NCBI GenBank assembly: GCA_013397845.1 | Contig: VZTG01007781.1 | Span: forward strand, 253,966 to 317,965 | Length of the DNA: 64,000 bases | Source: Melanocharis versteri | Taxonomy: Eukaryota > Chordata > Aves > Passeriformes > Melanocharitidae | Direction of reading: 5' to 3' | In this document: piece by piece, positions 59,431 through 64,000 of the stretch | How positions within the stretch are numbered: position 1 is the first letter of the stretch | Layout of the letters: each line of letters opens with the position of its first letter | The notes under the pieces: generated by a model | The model's database searches: none | Seen by the model: the letters and a program-made list of their open reading frames with translations, nothing else | What the model was told of the DNA's origin: nothing | Translations under genes and position numbers: made by a program

Positions 59431-59735
59431 AATAAAAAAAAAAGCAACTTCAAAATATTCAGAAATGTCACAGAAAGGTAAAAGGGACCATGGTAGAGGC
59501 ACATATCAAGATAAGATTTTGTGTGCAAACCAGGGGCCAGACTGTGCTCACCTCTCTGCCTTGCCTGCTGCAAAGCCTGGTCTGATGTGTTGTTTTCCAG
59601 CCAGGAGCCAGGAACTGCACAGGACAGCAACCATTTCCAGTGACCACTGGAATTTAAAAGGATAAAACTGTCTGGAACAAGAAGAGATGAGGCTGCCTGC
59701 AACAAACTGCTTCTTCAAACTGCTGTCTTTTCCAG

Positions 59736-59855
59736 CATCTGGACTACACCTCAGACAAAATGTTGGAGTTCTTCAGCCTGGAGATGAGAAGGCTNCATCT
59801 GGACAACATGTCAGACAAAATGTTGGAGTTTTCCAGCATGGAGATGAGAAGGCTC
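59736..59855 (+). repeat. 60-bp tandem duplication interrupted by a single N
   Basis: Copy A at 59736-59795 and copy B at 59796-59855 have an exact 60-base period and differ at six positions, plus an N at the last base of copy A (59795). The N lies exactly at the junction, which suggests either an assembly join or an unresolved polymorphic base. Confidence 0.9.
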
Positions 59856-60140
59856 TGGGCAGACCCTATTGTGGCCTTCCAGTAATTAAAAGAAAGCAAA
59901 AAAAAAGAGAGGGAGAGTGACTTTTTACATGGACAGACTGTGATAGGACAAGGGGAATGGTTTTAAGCTAAAAGAGGACAGATTTACATTGGATGTTAGG
60001 AAGATTTTACTCAGAGGGTGGTGAGACTGGAACAGGTTGCCCTGAGAAGCTGTGGATGCCCCATCCCTGGCAGAGGGGTTGGAATCAGATGATCTTTCTA
60101 GTCCCTCCCAAACCAAACTCCCCCTGCGATTCCATGAAAA
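59736..60140 (+). mobile_element. CR1 LINE 3' region with internal duplication and deletion
   Basis: Ordered CR1 blocks: GTTCTTCAGCCTGGAGATGA, GAAGGCTCTGGGCAGACC, ATTGTGGCCTTCCAGTAATT, GTGATAGGACAAGGGGAATG, GAGGGTGGTGAGACTGGAAC, CATCCCTGGCAGAGGGGTTG, and a degraded GTCCCTCCCAAACC/GATTCCATGA end. The first 60 bases are tandemly duplicated. The usual AAGGCCAGGTTGGATGGG part between CATCCCTGG and the GGGGTTGGA block is missing, a deletion of roughly 75 bases compared with typical copies. No reverse transcriptase frame; inactive. The open frame crossing it is a shadow. Confidence 0.93.
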
Positions 60141-63100
60141 TTTGGGATGCTGTGGTTCTACAGCTCTTCTCCTTCCAGGTCTAAAAACCACAACTCAACA
60201 CTCAAAGTGCAAATAGTGCTGAGCTGGCTTCCTCCTCATTTCAAAGACCCTTCTGCACCTCAGTTTTGCAGCTGCCCCTGCTCACAGCTCAGTGCATTCC
60301 TCACAGAGAGAGCAGTGCTGGACATGCTCCGAAGGATGGGATCAAGGGCCACGGTGGGAATGCTGGGCAGCTTTGTGCCACGGGATAGCACAGCTCTAGA
60401 CTGCTGACAGACTCTTGGCTGTGTAATTGCAGATTTCTCATAAGAAAATTGGCAAAAAAATAGAATTTCTTTTCCTAAGAAAAGCAGTTCTTTCTCCACG
60501 GCCAGTCCCCAAACACAGGAGCTGAAAGGCTCACATTAAACTCTTCACAGGCAAATTTTGTAGATTAACAGAAAACTTTCAGGCTTATCTCTACTTCACT
60601 CCACTTGACTCCAGCAAGTCACCACATGCTCTAGTACAAACTACTGAAACCCTCACTTAGCATGTGTGCAAAATGAATATAACTATAATTAATGACCTCC
60701 AGGGTCTCTGGTAAAATCATTTAGCATTTGTCAGGCACTTTGTGGGCTTTTGGGTCAAAAACAATAAGTGCAAGGTAACATTAGGAAGAGTTTCATCCTC
60801 AAGTTATAATAATATATAATAGCAGGATCTTTGGGTTACAAATAAAATCAGATTGCAGGAATGTGTAACATAGAAAATGTGACTTGACACATCACACATG
60901 CAAATAGACTTCGGGGTGTGTGACATGTAGATGCTTTCTGGACCTGTGGTTTTACACCTGATCGTGCATAGGTAACTTCTGCTGTTGTTAACAGATGGGA
61001 AACAAGTGTGAAAACACCAATTGCAGCAACTCACTGACAATGGCTGGTTGCTCTGAGGAAGGAGTTACCTTGAGCTTATTCAGTGATGTAACCTGAAGGA
61101 CAAAGAGGTTGCTGGTAGCTCATTCTGCAAAACTGTCCGAGCTGCAAAGGCTTGTGAGTCACACTCCAGAGCATCTGCAAGGAAAAACACATTACATTTT
61201 CCAGGCCACCAAAGCTCCTGCTCAAAGTGGGAAACTCGCACATGTTCAATCCATTCCCTCCCCCACACCCCCTGCCTCAACTCCTATGGGATAGGGAGTT
61301 TATTAGTTAATACTTGAGCTTAAATCTTCGTCTGAGGAAGTGATGAGCATCTAAGTCTCTCCTCCCTTCTCGCCCAGAGATGAAAGTTTCTCCGCTGGCC
61401 TGTTCACTCCATCCTCCCCCTTCCTGGAAGAGATGAATCCCTGCTGAAGAAATCTGAAACCTCTGGCCACCCAGCATATCCTACAGAAATAAAAGCATCT
61501 TCTCTGAGAAAATGCATGCATGGAATGGAGCACAATGCAAGGCAAGCTCTGCTTGCACAGAGCTGTAGGAAATGAAAGGTAAAAGCCAAAAAAGCCAAAC
61601 GGAGTTGTGTTAAGATAACAACAGGACATTGTTTTGATCCCAGGAGATCCTGTGGTTTTTCTTTTTAATAGTGTCACTTAGAGTAACTTATAAGGGAGGC
61701 AGGGAAGGTGACACAATTTTATAACTCTGCAGGGGCTTCACACCATGGGACAAGATTCCTATTGTACTGAGGAGTATTGGAAAGAAAAGGGGGAAAAGAA
61801 AAAAAAGAGCTTGCAAAGCAGATCTAAAATTACACCTATTCTCAAGGAAGATACAAATCTAGGCCAGAAGGATTGCTCATTACAATGAACTCCTAGAAAC
61901 TTTTCTAGCAAATGCTTCACAGGTATTTATCAACCTAGCTGAGGGCAGGTGAGTGGGAGCAGGAAAAAAAATCAGCCTGCTTTCTCCCCACAAAACCCTC
62001 AGCCTGGTTTCCACAATGGATCATGGTTTGTTTTCCATTTTCCCCTGCTCAAAATTTGTCCAAGAAGCTCCCAGTTAATGGGAAGGGTATGGCAGGGACA
62101 CGATAGAAAGACAGGAAATTTCAGATGTACCTAATTCTCATGACTTTCACACACAAGATCATGTGCAGGCAAACACAAAAACAACCTTTTAGCTACGGAG
62201 GACAAAGTAAAAACAGCAGAGAAGGTTTGCAGGGGCTGTCAGTGCATTACACCCAGGGCTGGGTCACTCTCTTGAGGGGCAGCCCCCCTACACTTCTCCT
62301 CCTGATCCACATCCCTGCATTTCACATTGTTCACTCCAATCAGTCTCTGCTTGATGTGTTTTTCACTTGAGCAGCTCCCTTTACCCAGCTGCGCCCCACA
62401 TGGATGCAGGACACTTCTGAAGCTGTTTCTTTATTTCGAAAATGCAAAATCCTGCAGTCAACACTGTTTTTCAGTTCTTCTTTCCTCTGTCCTATCAGTT
62501 GCGACAGAGGTGGACGCAATCCACGGAACCAGTGAGCTCTGGACCACTCGAGGCAGCTGCTGTACCCCGTTCAGTTACAGACAAGAGTTCCAGAGCTGGG
62601 CACTGACAAATCGGTTGAAAATTTCAATCTACAGAAGTTGAAACAAACCTAAAATGTTGCTGTCCTCTTACAAGAAAAAAATAATTAACAGTTACACCCA
62701 AAATCACAGAAAACAGATTCAAAGAGACAAACAAAATCCAACAAAACTGTGTGGGCATCTGTGATTTTTAAACTATAATACATATCCACGACAATAATTA
62801 CAGTGGGATGGCCCTAATGTCTTACTATTACTACTTTGAAGGTCTTCAAAGATCTTTATCTGAGCTAATTTCAGCTATTGGGTACAGAACTTCTTTTATT
62901 CCCTTCCCACTCTGCATCACACAATGCTCTTTTTGGTGTTTCCGTTCACACAGCGGGCACTGATCCCTGCTAGGAGAGGTGTCAAAACTTCTAATAAAAT
63001 GACTGCTCACGCAGAAAGTCTCACAGCTGAAATTTTGGAGTCGTACAAACTCCCACACAAAGCAGGGCTGTCAGATCAGATTGCAAGGTGTCAGTTTACC

Positions 63101-63143
63101 CAATTCAAACCTGAGGTTCTATGAAAAAAATGCACAACAACAA
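60141..63143. other. Non-coding DNA, no gene seen
   Basis: No gene is supported; the largest frames (108 and 104 codons at 61351-61677 and 62327-62641) are not recognisable. Slightly GC-richer around 60220-60415. No young transposon found. Confidence 0.55.
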
Positions 63144-63164
63144 CCCCCCCCACACACACACACA
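63144..63164. repeat. C7 followed by (CA)n microsatellite
   Basis: Seven C followed by seven CA units. Likely length-variable. Confidence 0.9.
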
Positions 63165-63982
63165 AATGGAAAACGTCAATCAAAAGTAATTAATAGTTTT
63201 CCTTCCTCTTTTGCACTCCAAAGAATGCCATGAGACAATATTCTGTGAGCTCAAATGACTGATGAATAACATTCACTCAAAAATCACACGCATGGTAAAA
63301 TATTCACAGGAGTTGTCAGTGGTACCTGAAGACTTGAGTTCCAGACACACGACTATCCCAAATTCCTCTGCAGTCTCTGTGCTGAAATGTTCTGCTCAAT
63401 GTAAGGTTTGGGAGGTGACAGAAGGCGTCAGTACAGATGGGGAGGACAGATGTGGGGTTAAGCCAGATGTGAGGGAAAGAGCTTGGGGGCAGATTTGAGC
63501 CTTCAGCACCTCCCATTTACGTCAAGCAACTGTGAATGATCTCATTTCCCAAGTCATCTGGGGCAAAATATGTCTTTGTGTAGAGAAGCCAATACCTATG
63601 GGAACTTATAAAAAAAAAATAAAGAATCTTATTGACCTTAACTGAGACCTGAAGAGCTTTAAACCAAGCTCCATCAAGCTGAAAGACCAAGTTCTTTGTT
63701 TATCCAGCAATAACTGGATAAAAGGGCAGTAGTACAGGTTGCTGGCCCTTCAGCTTGACATCAGATGGTCCACCAAGTGCTGGAGGGCTGGTTTGTACTC
63801 TATTTCAATATTTAGTTTATACTTTATTTTCAATATTTAGTGGATTTACTCACATACAGATTTACCCACAGGATATAGAGACACTAACATGATTTGTAGC
63901 CCCATAGTCTTTCTTCCCCATTAGCCCATTAAACCCTGTGCCATGTTTGCCTCTGTCCACATCCCACATCTCAGATGTGCCC
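63165..63982. other. Non-coding DNA, no gene seen
   Basis: No supported gene. An imperfect tandem duplication with a period near 25 bases (unit ending TTTCAATATTTAGT) lies at 63796-63843. Confidence 0.5.
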
Positions 63983-64000
63983 CTCTCCTCTCCTCTCCTC
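63983..64000. repeat. (CTCTC)n microsatellite, cut by window edge
   Basis: Three and a half CTCTC units run into the end of the window, so the full length is not visible. Confidence 0.9.

Noticed and set aside
1..64000. Prokaryotic or phage features, CRISPR arrays, rRNA, tRNA, toxin or viral genes
   Set aside because: No regularly spaced repeats, no cloverleaf-like sequences, no dense long frames and no viral coding sequence were seen. The CR1 tails place the DNA in a sauropsid genome.

Overview
This window looks like non-coding DNA from an amniote, most likely a bird. It appears to contain no complete protein-coding gene. The bird call rests on three CR1 retroposon tails of the avian/reptilian type (near 7.8, 45.6 and 59.7-60.1 kb). 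Several much older, decayed repeats of kinds shared by birds, crocodilians and turtles support it. The composition is moderately AT-rich, with poly(A)/poly(T) runs, short microsatellites, a 36-base N gap inside a poly(T) run and a single N inside a tandem duplication. The longest ATG-started open frame on either strand is 149 codons. Frames of that size are expected by chance in 64 kb, and none shows a recognisable domain. No ribosome binding sites, operons, tRNA or rRNA genes, CRISPR arrays or bacterial mobile elements are visible.

Layout. 1-17.4 kb is AT-rich non-coding DNA with short microsatellites, a CR1 fragment and a motif-dense block near 9.1-9.6 kb. A 38-base poly(T) run lies at 17.4 kb. 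It is followed by a candidate conserved block at 17.65-18.3 kb. 18.3-26.9 kb is mostly featureless, with an old retroposon tail (20.25 kb) and a foldback element (23.1 kb). 26.9-28.4 kb is the most CpG-rich part. It holds a cluster of nuclear-receptor, FOX and GATA-like motifs. 28.4-45.5 kb is plain intergenic or intronic DNA with ancient repeats (29.2 and 35.2 kb), a GC-richer block (37.5-38.0 kb) and a block at 43.8-44.3 kb with a perfect inverted TEAD-like site. 45.5-60.2 kb holds two CR1 tails, four ancient-repeat remnants (52.8, 53.3-53.5, 56.6 and 58.5 kb) and the strongest-looking candidate regulatory blocks: 47.5, 53.5, 54.2-54.6, 57.6-58.25 and 59.0-59.4 kb. The last contains a near-consensus ZNF143-type site. 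60.2-64 kb is plain non-coding DNA ending in a pyrimidine pentanucleotide repeat.

Interpretation. The many unique, low-CpG blocks rich in homeodomain, SOX, FOX and nuclear-receptor words suggest a gene desert or very large intron carrying developmental enhancers. I could not identify the flanking gene. Cross-species conservation is inferred from how the sequence reads, not measured. No novel multi-gene system is present. The items most worth checking are the ZNF143-like site, the DR1/FOX/GATA cluster, the inverted TEAD pair, the three same-strand SOX sites and the 60-bp duplication inside a CR1 with an unresolved base.
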